Shown piece after piece: positions 22,583 through 31,516 of a DNA stretch of 64,000 nucleotides. The notes under the pieces are model-generated. The model was not told the DNA's origin and made no database searches. It saw only the letters and a program-made list of their open reading frames with translations. This stretch comes from Brachypodium distachyon (lineage: Eukaryota > Streptophyta > Magnoliopsida > Poales > Poaceae): positions 26,301,584 through 26,365,583 of the forward strand of contig NC_016134.3 in the NCBI RefSeq assembly GCF_000005505.3, in the 5' to 3' direction. Position numbers and translations under genes: made by a program. Within the stretch, counting starts at the first letter, position 1, and the number at the start of each line of letters is the position of its first letter.

Positions 22583-22932
22583 GCTGGAACAGTGATAGGC
22601 AGGTTCCATCGTCGCTACAGGGATTGGCAAAGCTGCTCACCGGGACGACGGTCAATGAAGATGTCCATACCTTTGCTCAATCCCTTCGATGGAGGCATAA
22701 TCCGTTGAGTTGGAGTGGGGAGGGTCGCCTTCTTCAGTGCTTCCATGTGCGCCGGTCGTCGCTCCATGGTTGAGAGGTCAAGATGAGTCCTCGGTGGAGA
22801 GTGGCTCCGGGGGAGCGGTGGATGATGGGGGGAAGGTGGTCGCCTTTCCATGGTGGAGAGATCCATGGCAATCAACAGGTGGTTGGCCGGCCGACGAGTC
22901 TAGTCCGCCATAGCCCTAGCCAGGTGTTTTAT

Positions 22933-22946
22933 TCACTCTCCCATTG
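22933..22946. repeat. Right target-site duplication of the LINE
   Basis: TCACTCTCCCATTG, a perfect copy of 7032-7045. It marks the 5' end of the minus-oriented LINE. Confidence 0.88.
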
Positions 22947-23121
22947 TAGGAACATGTAATCTTGTCAAGGCGCGGTACACACAAACTGATTGGCAAACCT
23001 CTATTCCTGCATAGCATATTTTACGGTACCGAATACTCCTTTTCATCTAATGGAGTAGTATTAGGCAGGGTAGTCTAGGCTTTCCGCATTTCAAACAATT
23101 CTCTTTCTATACATCATTTTG

Positions 23122-24393
23122 TGTCGGTGTCTGAACTCCGACACCAAGGGTTCAACACACACCCTTTTTGTCCGTGCAGGGCGAGGGAGCTGCATCGGCG
23201 GTGGAAGCACAAATGCACACACGATTTACCCAGGTTCGGGCCGCCGGAGCGTAATACCCTACGTCCTATTTGTCTCGATTCTTGATGAAGATGAAGTGGC
23301 TACACTGTCCCTGAGGCTCTCTGCCAGCTCCCGCGGGCTCCTACTACAAAGGTCTACCCCTTTCTCTGGGACTGAGACTGCAAACTAGCATCCATCTCAC
23401 CCCTCTATACTGCCATCGGTCCTCCTTTTAAACTACAAGGGGATGCACAATTAGGGCACGCTTTTCCCAACATGTGTCGCGCGCACCGGTGGGTGGTGCA
23501 GTCCGTCGGAGCCTTCCCTCCACGTGCCACCTCTGCCCCTGCACTGATGGGACTGGACGCGCCGCCCAGTTAGCCTCGACCGGTCAGCACGGGTCTCGTC
23601 CTGTCGGTGAACAGGAGAGAATCATGTCTTCATGCACTTGTCATGGAATCTCTCCTTCTGCAAAGCTGTTGCTCGGAGCGCCACATGTCGCATGTTCCGG
23701 GGGGCAAGCCCCTGGGTGGGCGCATTAGACTCGCGGGGGCCGGACCCTGAATTCTCCTCTGACCCCGTCAGGGATTGGTTACTTGGCGGGCTTTGGGTGG
23801 ACTCTCGGATCGGAAGCTACGGGGGCCGCGTAAGGGGTGGCCGGGGCCACGCGTGCTTAAGCAGCGTCCCTTCCGCAACACCGCAGCTTTAGGCCTGGGG
23901 AGTCACCAGGTTATCTTTACAACTTTCCTCTTGTGCTATCTTCCCCCCGGGGCCTAGCCTTGCGCTCGGGGGAGCTCCGGATTCCCCGCCACGGTGACGG
24001 CAAATGGGGGAGCTTCGGATGGCTTAGGCCGTTGGTTCCCTTTCGACGCATCGCGGCAGGGAACTCAGTGGTCCGCCGTAGTTCTCTTAAGTGGTGCACT
24101 AGCTTCCAACCATGGAGGGGATTGCCGGGGACATGGTGGCGATAGCACACCACCAACCTTATTTGCTGGTGCTGCTGTCACCATGCCTCTGAGAAGCCCC
24201 TCGCTTCTTGCCTGTGCTGCTTGATGGAGCCGGGGAACGATTTATGTAGCCACGGCCTGGCACCGTAGTTTGGTCCCTTCCCGGCCTCGGGGCAGCCGGT
24301 GCCATGACTGCTCAGTCCATTTCATGGCCCGGGACTTGTGCCACCGCTCACGCACCCGTGCCAAGTGGCACCCCGAGGGTCACGGGCACCACA
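23122..24393 (-). mobile_element. Solo LTR (1,272 bp)
   Basis: Starts TGTCGGTGTC, ends GGCACCACA, and is flanked by a perfect 5-bp duplication TTTTG (23117-23121 and 24394-24398). It carries the grass-LTR block TACCCAGGTTCGGGCCGCC followed by AATACCCTACGTCC. In minus sense the end reads ..GACACCGACA, typical of several Triticeae Gypsy LTRs, hence the strand call. No internal retroelement domains are present, so this is most likely the product of LTR-LTR recombination. Confidence 0.85.
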
Positions 24394-24490
24394 TTTTGTC
24401 ACACATATTTTAAGTTTTATTGTTTTTAAATATAAGACAAATGCACTCTACACTTTTTTCCGTTAATGTTAAGCATCTATTTATGCACTC

Positions 24491-24523
24491 ATGTTCCGCA
24501 CCGACGCGCGGAGCATCAACTAG
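24491..24523 (+). mobile_element. Helitron-type 3' terminus
   Basis: A hairpin GTTCCGC..GCGGAGC (about 24493-24515) is followed by ATCAACTAG, ending CTAG directly before T (24524). This is the standard Helitron 3' end (hairpin, short gap, CTRR, target T). The 5' TC end was not found. It may lie beyond the solo LTR or the LINE, both of which would then be insertions into this Helitron. Confidence 0.5.
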
Positions 24524-24689
24524 TTTATGTGAGTGTTAAAATAAGATATTTGACAGGACTTGATTATCAGTCTTAGTTTCGTCTGGCACTGCACCTCTAT
24601 CTGTACAGTTTGCTTCATTGCCTTATATTATGCAAGAAACCAATACCTGGAACTGAGATCTCTTCCTCCTGAATCCGATTTATGATGAT

Positions 24690-25310
24690 CACACACGGGG
24701 CACTACCTGTGCAAGAAAGAAATATCTATTCATTCTCACTCCCCACCAACGTCATCCCTGTCGCCGACCTTGCCCGCATCCACCCAGTAGACCTCCAAGA
24801 TACGATACCTTACGATATGATGATCCAATTCAGTCTACACTTGCAACACCAACAAATTAGTTATAGATCGATGGCATCATCTACATGTGTGTGCATGCAG
24901 GCGACTAGACGCACGGAGACATGCAAGTTCTTCTTTAGCTGGCTAGTGCCGAGGTGCTGTCGCAGGGCCCTCGGGATGGCTGCTGGCATGTGGAAGAAGC
25001 CATCCAGGAAGGAGGAGCTTGTGGTCGTCTCACCACGGCGCGTGCTATATGGCCCTCAAATAGACGCTAGTCTTCTTCGCTGCTGCACGCACCCGGTGGG
25101 CCATGAACGAGTACCGCCTCAACTCCGCAATGCTCGCCGCCACAGCCAACACCGGCAAGGTTGTGAAGGACTGGGTGGTCTGCTGAATCTTCAAGAGACA
25201 CCCAGCCTTCCACAGCTTTGCCGATGTTGGCTGCAGCGACGAGCACGGCGGGGGTGGAAGGCGGTACGTACTCATGCATATACTGCCAATTGCTACACGC
25301 CACGTCATTG
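24690..25310 (+). pseudogene. NAC-domain fragment 1, 5'-truncated and frameshifted
   Basis: Parts of a NAC transcription-factor DNA-binding domain appear in shifting frames: a subdomain-B-like IPVADLARIHP (about 24750), a subdomain-C-like WKKPSRKEELVVVSPRR (about 24990), a subdomain-D-like WAMNEYRLN (about 25100) and DWVVC followed by a stop (about 25165). The N-terminal LPPGFRF block is missing. It is closely related to the fragment directly downstream, so the pair arose by tandem duplication. Confidence 0.75.
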
Positions 25311-25438
25311 GACTCTCTCTCTCTCTCTCACTCTCTTCCTCCCCTTACCTCTCTCCATGGACTTGTCTGAAATCTGAGTGAGATAGCAATCCAGCAGCCA
25401 ACGAACAATTTCTGGCCGGCAATCCGGCTGCAATTTGG

Positions 25439-26206
25439 ATGTTTGAGACGGCGTGTGTTCTCCTAGTTTTAGGTTGTGCTGTGTTGTTTGCGGGCATGGC
25501 GATGCCAGAGGCCCGTGGCGGAGGGTTGGGGCTGCCGACTGGGTTCAGGTTCATGCCGACTGACGAGGAGCTGACGGCGAGCTACCTCCGCAAGAAGGCA
25601 CTCTCCTTCCCGGCCCCCTCCGAAATAATCCCCATCGCTGACCTTGCCCGGCCGCATCCACCCAGCATACCCCCCGCGTACGATAAGATGATCCAATTCA
25701 GTCCACACTCGCAACGCTGACGAATTAGTTATAGATCGATGGCATCATCTATGTGCACATGCGTGCAGGGGACGAGACACACGGGGTCAAATTTTTCTTC
25801 AGCCGGTCGGTGCCAAGGTGCGGGCGCAGGGCCCGCAGGATGCTACCCGGCGCGCCGACATGTGGAAGGCGACAGGGAAGGAGGAGCTTGTGGTCATCTC
25901 ACCGCGGCGCGTGATGCCCATGGCCATCAGCAGACACTAGTCTTCTTCACCGTCAACGTCGGCAGCGGTGCCACCAGGCGCACCCAGTGGATCATGCACG
26001 AGTACCGCCTCCACCCTGCCCTGCTCGCCGTTGTAGCCAAGGTCGGCAAGGATGTGGAGGACTCGGTGGTGTGCCGCTTCTTCAAGAAGGCCACACGCCG
26101 CGGCGGAAACCCGGAGGACATGGGCGGACCGTCGTCCCCGCACTTGTCGTGCGTGACCGAGGAATTAGGAGATGACGAAGAAGAAATGGCTAGTTCTAAT
26201 AACTAG
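25439..26206 (+). pseudogene. NAC-domain gene copy 2, degenerate
   Basis: It has the NAC subdomain A (LGLPTGFRFMPTDEEL, about 25525-25575) and a B region (IIPIADLARPHP). After an interval of about 60-75 bases that may be a lost intron, an exon carries FFFSRSVPR, WKATGKEELVVISPRR in one frame and TLVFF, TQWIMHEYRLHP, VCRFFKKATRRGG in another, ending in an acidic tail at 26206. The frame change in subdomain C breaks the domain. NAC proteins are plant transcription factors; this copy is unlikely to bind DNA normally. A weak alternative is an unusual splice form restoring frame. Confidence 0.75.
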
Positions 26207-26229
26207 CCAAGGATTTTAAAATCCGTCTT

Positions 26230-27090
26230 CCTTTTCTTAGATCGTTCGCTCGGCCGCCAATCGGTTCTGGTAGTTCTAGGTAGGAATAAGATCCCCAGTG
26301 CATGGGAAACCAGCAAGAGATTGATCGACATTTGTAAAACAAAATAGGAAACAACAATTTGACAATCTGTCTTCATACCATTATTGCATGTTGCCCACTG
26401 AATGCATGATTGTGTGCTTGCTTTTCAATACAACGACAGTGTGAATTATTAATCCCCACAGTAAGAAAGAGAAAAGTCTTAATTAACGTCCTGAAGATGA
26501 TCAGGAGATGCCCCATATCTTTCCCGTCCTCAGGCAGCAAGTAATTAAGTACCTTTTGCTATCTGCACTCCGATATATACGAAACCAAAACGCAACTGTG
26601 ATGAGAGTAATCTAATTATGCTTCGGGAGAGAGGGGGACCGAATGCAATTCCAAATGTGCAATGCAATGGCCAAAAATCATTCAACCGGCCGGGCAGACA
26701 ATTCCTGTTCCTCTTGCCAACAATCGTGTGGAGCATCATCAGTTCATCACCACGCCCCATTGCACGTACGCACGCAAGCACTAACCTTTCTGCCCCACCT
26801 TTCCTTTCTTCTCCTTATTCTTCTTCTTCGGTGGCATATGGACGCCGACCTTCTTTTCTTCCATGTGTTACATAATTTATAAGGGTGAGTGTATGCACAT
26901 GTTTTCTGCTTCCGTGTGTTTGTACCGTGCTTCTCAAAAAAAGAAAGAAAAAGCAATTGAGAAACAAGGACACAATCACACATTCGGGGAGCAATAGGCA
27001 CGAATGGTATCAGGAGAGATCGCCAAATTGATTGTGTCCTATTTTGTTCTACAAAGGTCAATGGATCTCTTGGTGGGTTCCCATCCATGC
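26230..27090. other. Spacer between inverted NAC copies
   Basis: No recognisable gene. The outer edges (26190-26290 and 27090-27190) are inverted copies of one another: TTAGATCGTTCGCTCG on the left answers CGAGCGAACGATCTAA on the right. The central 800 bases are unique, with short ORFs that show no family. Confidence 0.55.
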
Positions 27091-27193
27091 ACCGGGGATC
27101 TTCCTAGCTAGAACTACTAGATCTGCATTGCCGGCGAGCGAACGATCTAAGAAAGAAACATGAATTCGAAAATCCTCTCGTGGCTAGTTAGAA

Positions 27194-27480
27194 CTAGCGA
27201 TCTCCTTCTTTGTCGTCATAATCTCCTTTCTCGGTCACCCAGGACAACGCGGGAGACACTACGGCGCCATGCGCATGTCTGGCAGGTTTCTGCCCGGCGT
27301 GGAGACGGCGTGTGGCCTTCTTCTTGAAGAAGCGTAAGACCATCCAGTCCTCTAGAGCTTGACCCACTTGGCTAGCACGGTAGGGTGGAGATGGTACTCG
27401 TGCATGGCCCACTTGGTGCGCGCGCCCCCGTTGCGGCGAAGACGACGAGCGTTTTCTTGAGGGCCATGACACGGGCCGTG
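27194..27480 (-). pseudogene. NAC-domain fragment 3, inverted
   Basis: In minus sense it reads, in mixed frames, a subdomain-D-like stretch (GPCTSTISTLPC, equivalent to the MHEYRLHP region of copy 2), LEDWMVLRFFKKKATRR, and a tail ending VTEKGDYDDKEGDR at 27194. The last part parallels the VTEELGDDEEE tail of copy 2. Only the C-terminal half of the domain remains. Together with the flanking inverted homology it is an inverted duplicate of the 25.9-26.3 kb region. Confidence 0.7.
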
Positions 27481-27529
27481 GCAAGACAACCACAAGCCTT
27501 TTAATTCCTAGTATGCAATAAGTAAAAAA

Positions 27530-27970
27530 GGAAAAAAAAATTGACCGGCGGTGGCACGACGGCGGCAGGCTCCGGCCGGCAACCGGGACGAGCCGCGGTG
27601 GCGTCGGGGCCATCAGATCCGGCCTCCTGGTGACCTCCCATTCGGCCTGTGTCTTCCTCAGTTCTAAGATCCCAACGGCGGTAGATATCGATCGCCTCGC
27701 TCATATTCCCTGGATTCCAACGACGACAACGACCTTCCCGCAGCAACAGGATGCAGCGAGCTCCCGGCGGTGATGCGATCTGCGCCGCCCTCCTCCTCGT
27801 GACCGGAACGAGACGTGGTGGTGCCGAGGGTGCCGGATCCGCCTCCAGGCGACCTCCCGTTCGGGCCGCGTCTTCCCCAGCGGTGAGATCTCGATGGCGG
27901 CAGATCTCAGACACATCTCTTGGACATGTCGGATTCCGATGACGACAACGACCTTCCAACAACAATGGGA
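27530..27970. repeat. Tandem duplication of about 230 bp
   Basis: Two GC-rich units share GCCTCC(T/A)GG(T/C)GACCTCCC, (A/T)GATATCGAT-like and CGACGACAACGACCTTCC segments (about 27627-27741 and 27842-27954), with many substitutions. No reading frame is conserved between the units. Confidence 0.6.
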
Positions 27971-28400
27971 TGCAGCGGACCCCGGCGTGACAGCTCGGGA
28001 GAGGGGGAGGTGACGGCGGCACATGAACATGGAGGGGACAGCGCGCGGCGGGCGTGAGGAGGGAGATGGCGATGGGCGTGAGGGAGGACAGCGGGCCTAA
28101 CGAAGAAGGCGGGCAGCGTGCGAGATGAAGAAAGTGGGATGCCCTAGAGCTGGGTAGGAGGAGGATTAGGTAGGGAGAGAGAGGGAGGGGGTGGGGGCAA
28201 GTGCAGGATAAGGAGTAGGTGGGGAGAGAGGGGCGTGTACAGGAGGAGGAGGAGGGACCTTGGACCGTAACAAAAGAGGCAGGGGAGCAGACACAACACG
28301 TGGAGAACATATAGTCCACCGTGCGCAAACAAGCATGGAAGAGGTATCGGAGAGCTATACATACCAGTGGTACGACTTTAGATTCCTCCTATCTGCATAT
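27971..28400. other. Spacer with purine-rich stretch, no gene seen
   Basis: GGGAGAGAG and GGAGGAGGA-rich text at 28120-28260, passing into AT-rich DNA. A long minus-strand frame here is low complexity and matches no family I recognise. Confidence 0.4.
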
Positions 28401-28481
28401 TTATTTTTACTTTTTCTACATATATTTATTTTAAAAATAACGCCGGTGAATAAAACATTTTTTTACCTTTTTAATAAGCAT

Positions 28482-28534
28482 GGGGCTGAAGCTTATTTGA
28501 TACAGCACTGTTTATGCATACGTCCTCGCATCTC
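28482..28534 (+). pseudogene. tRNA-Ala-like copy A, partial
   Basis: GGGGCTGAAGCTTATTTGATACAGC keeps the 5' acceptor and D-arm pattern. TATGCAT keeps an Ala-like anticodon loop (TGC), and the text ends CGCATCTCC. Part of the variable/T-arm is deleted. Confidence 0.55.
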
Positions 28535-28722
28535 CTTGTATGTAGTTTTGTACATGTGTTTATTGTAATAAAAAGATTACACGCTGTGGCCATACTAGAG
28601 AGGTACGGTGTTCAATACCTCGCATCTCATTTTGTTTCTCTTTTCTACATGTGCTTATTATATTAAAAAATTACAGGGCGTCGTTAACAAATAAAATAGA
28701 AATTTACCTTGTCAATATGCAA

Positions 28723-28796
28723 GGGGATGTAGCTCATTTGGTAGAGCGCCGCTAATACGCACGACAGAGGTACGGGGTTTGAGTCTCGCATCTTCA
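28723..28796 (+). pseudogene. tRNA-Ala-like copy C, best preserved
   Basis: 74 bases. The acceptor GGGGATG pairs with CATCTTC (two G-T pairs), and the D stem GCTC/GAGC is intact with an A-box-like TAGCTCATTTGGTAGAG. The T-arm has GGTACGGGGTTTGAGTC, close to a B box. The anticodon stem (CCGCT/ACGAC) does not pair and position 33 is not T, so a functional tRNA is unlikely. A T6 run follows at about 28807. Confidence 0.65.
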
Positions 28797-28875
28797 TAGA
28801 TGTATTTATTTTTTCTCTTCTGCACATGTTTATATATAAAAATGTAACGGGTGACCAGCGCATACTTATTGAATA

Positions 28876-29056
28876 TTGTTATATTTGTATTTTTACATGT
28901 TTATATTACTCCCTCCGTTTGTTTTTCTCTTTACATGTAGCATGTGCAAGTTTTTGGCAATATTGTTATATTTGTATTTTTACATGTTTATATTACTCCC
29001 TCTGTTTGTTTTTATCTTGTTTTTCTCTTTACATGTAGCATGTGCAAGTTTTTGGC
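28876..29056 (+). repeat. Direct duplication of about 90 bp
   Basis: GTTATATTTGTATTTTTACA and TTTACATGTAGCATGTGCAA occur twice with an insertion of about 11 bases in the second copy. Both copies contain ACTCCCTC(C/T)GTTTG, similar to a Stowaway terminus. The duplication lies between tRNA-like copies C and D and disturbs the array spacing. Confidence 0.75.
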
Positions 29057-29161
29057 GAGAGATTGAATTCCCCACAGCTGCCTAGCATAGAAGTCTTGGT
29101 CGTGTATCAGTCCCAGTGTGGCGTAGCTCATCTGGTAGGGATAAGTTATTCTAACGAGTAA

Positions 29162-29233
29162 GGGGGCGTAGCTCATCTGGTAGGGCCCTGATTATGCATG
29201 CTACACAGTTTAGGTTTGTTTCCTCGTATCTCC
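29162..29233 (+). pseudogene. tRNA-Ala-like copy E
   Basis: 72 bases. GGGGGCGTAGCTCATCTGGTAGGGC opens it, and TATGCAT keeps the TGC triplet in the anticodon-loop position. The end is CGTATCTCC, followed by TTTTTT. The anticodon and T stems are degraded. A second 5' half (copy D, about 29117-29142) lies directly upstream. Confidence 0.6.
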
Positions 29234-29320
29234 GTTATTTTTTCCCTATTGAAATATTTTTATTTGAAAAATAAATTGCATAGCTAACAAAAATATAATT
29301 TCTTCCATATTTACAACGAA

Positions 29321-29394
29321 GGGGTTGTAGCTCAATTGATAGAGCATGTGTACTGATTATTCGAAAGGCACGTGGTTTGATTTTTCTCGTTTTC
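29321..29394 (+). pseudogene. tRNA-Ala-like copy F
   Basis: GGGGTTGTAGCTCAATTGATAGAGC opens it and GGCACGTGGTTTGATTT marks the T-arm. The acceptor 3' strand has drifted to CGTTTTCA. T runs follow. Confidence 0.55.
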
Positions 29395-29493
29395 ATATTG
29401 TTTTGTTTTTTGTGTGTCTAGCTACATGTTTGTATCAAAAAAACTAATTCTCGGAACTGATAGGAACACTTTTATTACCATATGAATACCAAT

Positions 29494-29572
29494 GAGATGT
29501 AGCTGAATTGGTAGAGAGCGATCATGCGAGCTAAGTGCTGGTCATGCGAGCTAGAGTTCACATCGATCTCCA
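29494..29572 (+). pseudogene. tRNA-Ala-like copy G
   Basis: GAGATGTAGCTGAATTGGTAGAG opens it. An internal direct repeat (ATCATGCGAGCTA/GTCATGCGAGCTA) lengthens the anticodon region, and the end is CATCGATCTCCA followed by T8. Confidence 0.55.
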
Positions 29573-29699
29573 TAATTTTTTTTCCTTGCCTGCATGTTAA
29601 AAAAATTACAGAATAAGAAAAATGAATTTCTGCCATATTGGAATGCAAGATTACAAAACGAGAATTACGAGGACAAGAAAATAAATCTCTTCCATTTAA

Positions 29700-30304
29700 T
29701 CTCTCCGCTTAACTTTGTATTAAATTTGTATACATAGCGAAGTTTCTTCTAGCTATCTCAGTGTGACAAATTCTTATACTCCATATTGGTCTTCATATTT
29801 GTCTTTTAACGCTGAACAGCATGTATAGAGGTCCGTTAGTATTCTCTCACAACGGGCCAACGCAACCAAAATTCCGAAACAAAGCAAAAAACACGAAACG
29901 AAATATGTGGCGGAGCAGTTAGCATAGTTGCGTGATTTTTGAGGCACACAGAAAAGAAGGTTTTTTCACCAGAGGATAGCTACACACGAAAATATTTACG
30001 GTTCTCGTAATCCCATCTGAAGCATGAATTTATTTTCTCCGGCAAAGGCAGCTTTGCTTTCTGGCAAAGGTTCTTTTATGCCCGCTGGTTCATGTGATCG
30101 ATCGCAACATTTGCCCCAACAAATATTAAGCACTGCTGGTCACGATCTTATCATTCATGATAACTCAAGCCCAAGAGGTACAGTAGGTCCTGCCAGCCAA
30201 CAACCTCATCATCGGCTTCCCTGCACCACAAGCCCACCACTGGCATATGGCACATCCACATATCCACACCTCAAAATAGCTCCCTCCATAGTGCAGTGCT
30301 TAAC
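29700..30304. other. Upstream region of ndhT
   Basis: AT-rich sequence without coding signals until the ATG at 30305. The last 150 bases are C/A-rich (CATATCCACACCTC), as expected for a plant leader. No unambiguous TATA box was picked. Confidence 0.4.
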
Positions 30305-31135
30305 ATGGCGGCATCGTCCACGGCTTCCCGCCCCTTCACGCCCTTCCTCCACAGGCACCAAGGGCGCGGCAGGTGCCGCACGAGGCTCGTCGTCGTCGCA
30401 GCGAGCACTCCAGACGCCGAGGCGCCGTCTCCGGAGGCGGCAGCTGCCCCAGGAAAGAAGAAGACGGTGGACACCAGGATACACTGGTCTAACCCGGACG
30501 AAGGTTGGATAGGAGGCAAAGACATCAAGGAAGGCGAAAGCGGCAGCAAGAACGAGCCCTTGGGAAGGAGGTTCGCCGACCTCATCAACGACCCCGCCGA
30601 GTCACACTACCAGTTGAGTTCAGCTCCTTAACCAATTTCACCATACATCCCTTATCCTGTCATCCATCTTCCTGAAGCTGATCGACCACCAAATCCTTTC
30701 TGGCAAACCTGCAGGTTCCTGGGAATAGCACCTGAGGCGGACATAGAAGAGATCAAGGCGGCGTACCGGCGGCTGTCCAAGGAGTTCCACCCGGACACCA
30801 CGAGGCTGCCTCTCAAGTCGGCTTCCGAGAAGTTCATCTGGCTCCGGGAGGTGTACAACGTGCTGAGCGAGGAGGAGACCCGGCGGTTCTACGACTGGAC
30901 GCTGGCGCAGGAGGCCGAGAGCCGCAGGCTGCAGCAGCTCCGGTCCCGTCTCGAGGACCCCTATGAGCAGGACATCCAGAGCTACGAGCCCGTGCCGGAC
31001 ATGGTCGACCGCCTCGGTGGGAAGAACATGGAGCTCAGTGACCAGGCCATGACCGCTCTTGGGTTCGATATCGTCGTCATCTTCTTCAGCATCTGCTGCA
31101 TCATCTACGCCGTCTTCTTCAAGGAGCAGTACTGA
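30305..31135 (+). CDS. ndhT: NDH complex subunit T, chloroplastic (J-domain membrane protein)
   Basis: Two exons, 30305-30612 and 30715-31135. The intron is GT..AG with a split Gln codon, giving 242 residues. The N-terminal 35 or so residues are Ser/Arg/Thr-rich (MAASSTASRPFTPFL), a likely plastid transit peptide. Then come VDTRIHWSNPDEGWIGG and FADLINDPAESHYQFLGI, a J domain with the HPD triplet (YRRLSKEFHPDTT) and NVLSEEETRRFYDW, the motif YEPVPDMVDRLGG, and one C-terminal membrane helix (FDIVVIFFSICCIIYAVFF). This layout matches CRRJ/NdhT, a subunit of the ferredoxin-binding module of the chloroplast NDH-like complex in cyclic electron flow. An upstream in-frame non-ATG extension is not needed. 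The gene is convergent with pyruvate kinase, with 381 bases between stop codons. It appears intact. Confidence 0.93.
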
Positions 31136-31516
31136 CGACAACAGTACGTAAAGAACAGCCAGCCAATGCTATATAGTGCAAAGTAAATAGGTAAAATAGC
31201 TGATCATAATATATCTTCAGATGTTATACATACCTCAAAAATAGAAAGATTTTATATCCTATGATGTAATGTAAAATACAAGCTAGGAATCACTGATATA
31301 TTGTCTCAACAATCTATAGTTTTCTCCAAAACTTGGCTGTTGTGGTGTCTGAGAAGTTCTCTTCAATTTATTACAACACGTATGAATCTAAAATGCCAAA
31401 GCGCTAGATAGGACAACCGTGTCATGCTGTACTTCTCTTGTTATCTCAGGTCAAAGTGAAAGAAAAACAGGAGGCAAATGTCTTGTCGAAATTGTTTCTT
31501 GTGATATGATATCTCA
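31136..31516. other. Shared 3' intergenic region of ndhT and pyruvate kinase
   Basis: AT-rich spacer between convergent stop codons. It presumably holds both 3' UTRs. No repeat or RNA gene is seen. Confidence 0.5.

Larger units (their letters stand above)
14264..22875 (-). pseudogene. LINE ORF1: RNA-binding gag-like protein, interrupted by an LTR element
   Basis: In minus sense a leader frame starts near 22875 (MDLSTMERRPPSPHHPPLPR) and reaches the nested LTR element near 22588. Beyond it, the grass LINE ORF1 N-domain appears (FFMVASFGRCKFRLTEESVG, DRTFRFSITNKWIGFH, VFFHLWGFG), then a frameshift near 16690. A linker with DDSPPMSPWSRTKEIDLADA follows (about 16480-16400). The central RNA-binding-like domain is open from about 16073 to 15246 (LPAKNEDVAIVTLFPPP, WLVLHGPHHHNG, NWRAFAYNREVWLMLLNLP). 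An acidic/proline linker (15227-14781) and a C-terminal basic motif (RRSPRLADKYGGYKYKTC with a Cys/His cluster, about 14500-14450) complete it. Several stops separate these parts. The family assignment rests on domain order and ORF2 downstream. Confidence 0.78.
7046..22932 (-). mobile_element. Near full-length LINE (L1-type) with two nested insertions
   Basis: A non-LTR retrotransposon in minus orientation. The tail is the T11 run at 7046-7056, the 5' end is at 22932, and a perfect 14-bp target duplication flanks it (7032-7045, 22933-22946). Removing the two nested insertions leaves about 6.9 kb. The order in minus sense is 5' leader and ORF1 start (22932-22588), ORF1 continued (16930-14264), ORF2 with endonuclease and RT (14059 to about 10620), and the ORF2 C-terminus with 3' UTR (7318-7057). 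Both ORFs contain stops or frameshifts. The oligo-T end, long duplication and ORF order agree on one insertion, although its parts now lie up to 15.9 kb apart. Confidence 0.88.
28400..29700 (+). repeat. Tandem array of tRNA-Ala-like units in AT-rich spacer
   Basis: Six or seven sequences resembling nuclear tRNA-Ala (start GGGG..TGTAGCTCA.TTGGTAGAGC, end CGCATCTCCA) recur with a spacing of about 160-175 bases where undisturbed. They lie near 28482, 28585 (3' half only), 28723, 29117 (5' half only), 29162, 29321 and 29494. Most are followed by a T run, as in Pol III terminators. Spacers share a (T)CTACATGT..TTAAAAAATTACAG..AATTT.T.CCAT pattern. This indicates a repeated unit containing one tRNA-Ala plus spacer, now decayed. 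No copy folds as a clearly sound tRNA. Confidence 0.72.

Noticed and set aside
27501..28328. 275-codon minus-strand frame
   Set aside because: It spans a GC-rich tandem duplication and low-complexity purine tract; no domain is visible and it only overlaps the NAC fragment in another frame.
28723..28796. Functional tRNA-Ala gene
   Set aside because: The acceptor and D arms fit, but the anticodon stem does not pair and the base at position 33 is not T; treated as a pseudogene.
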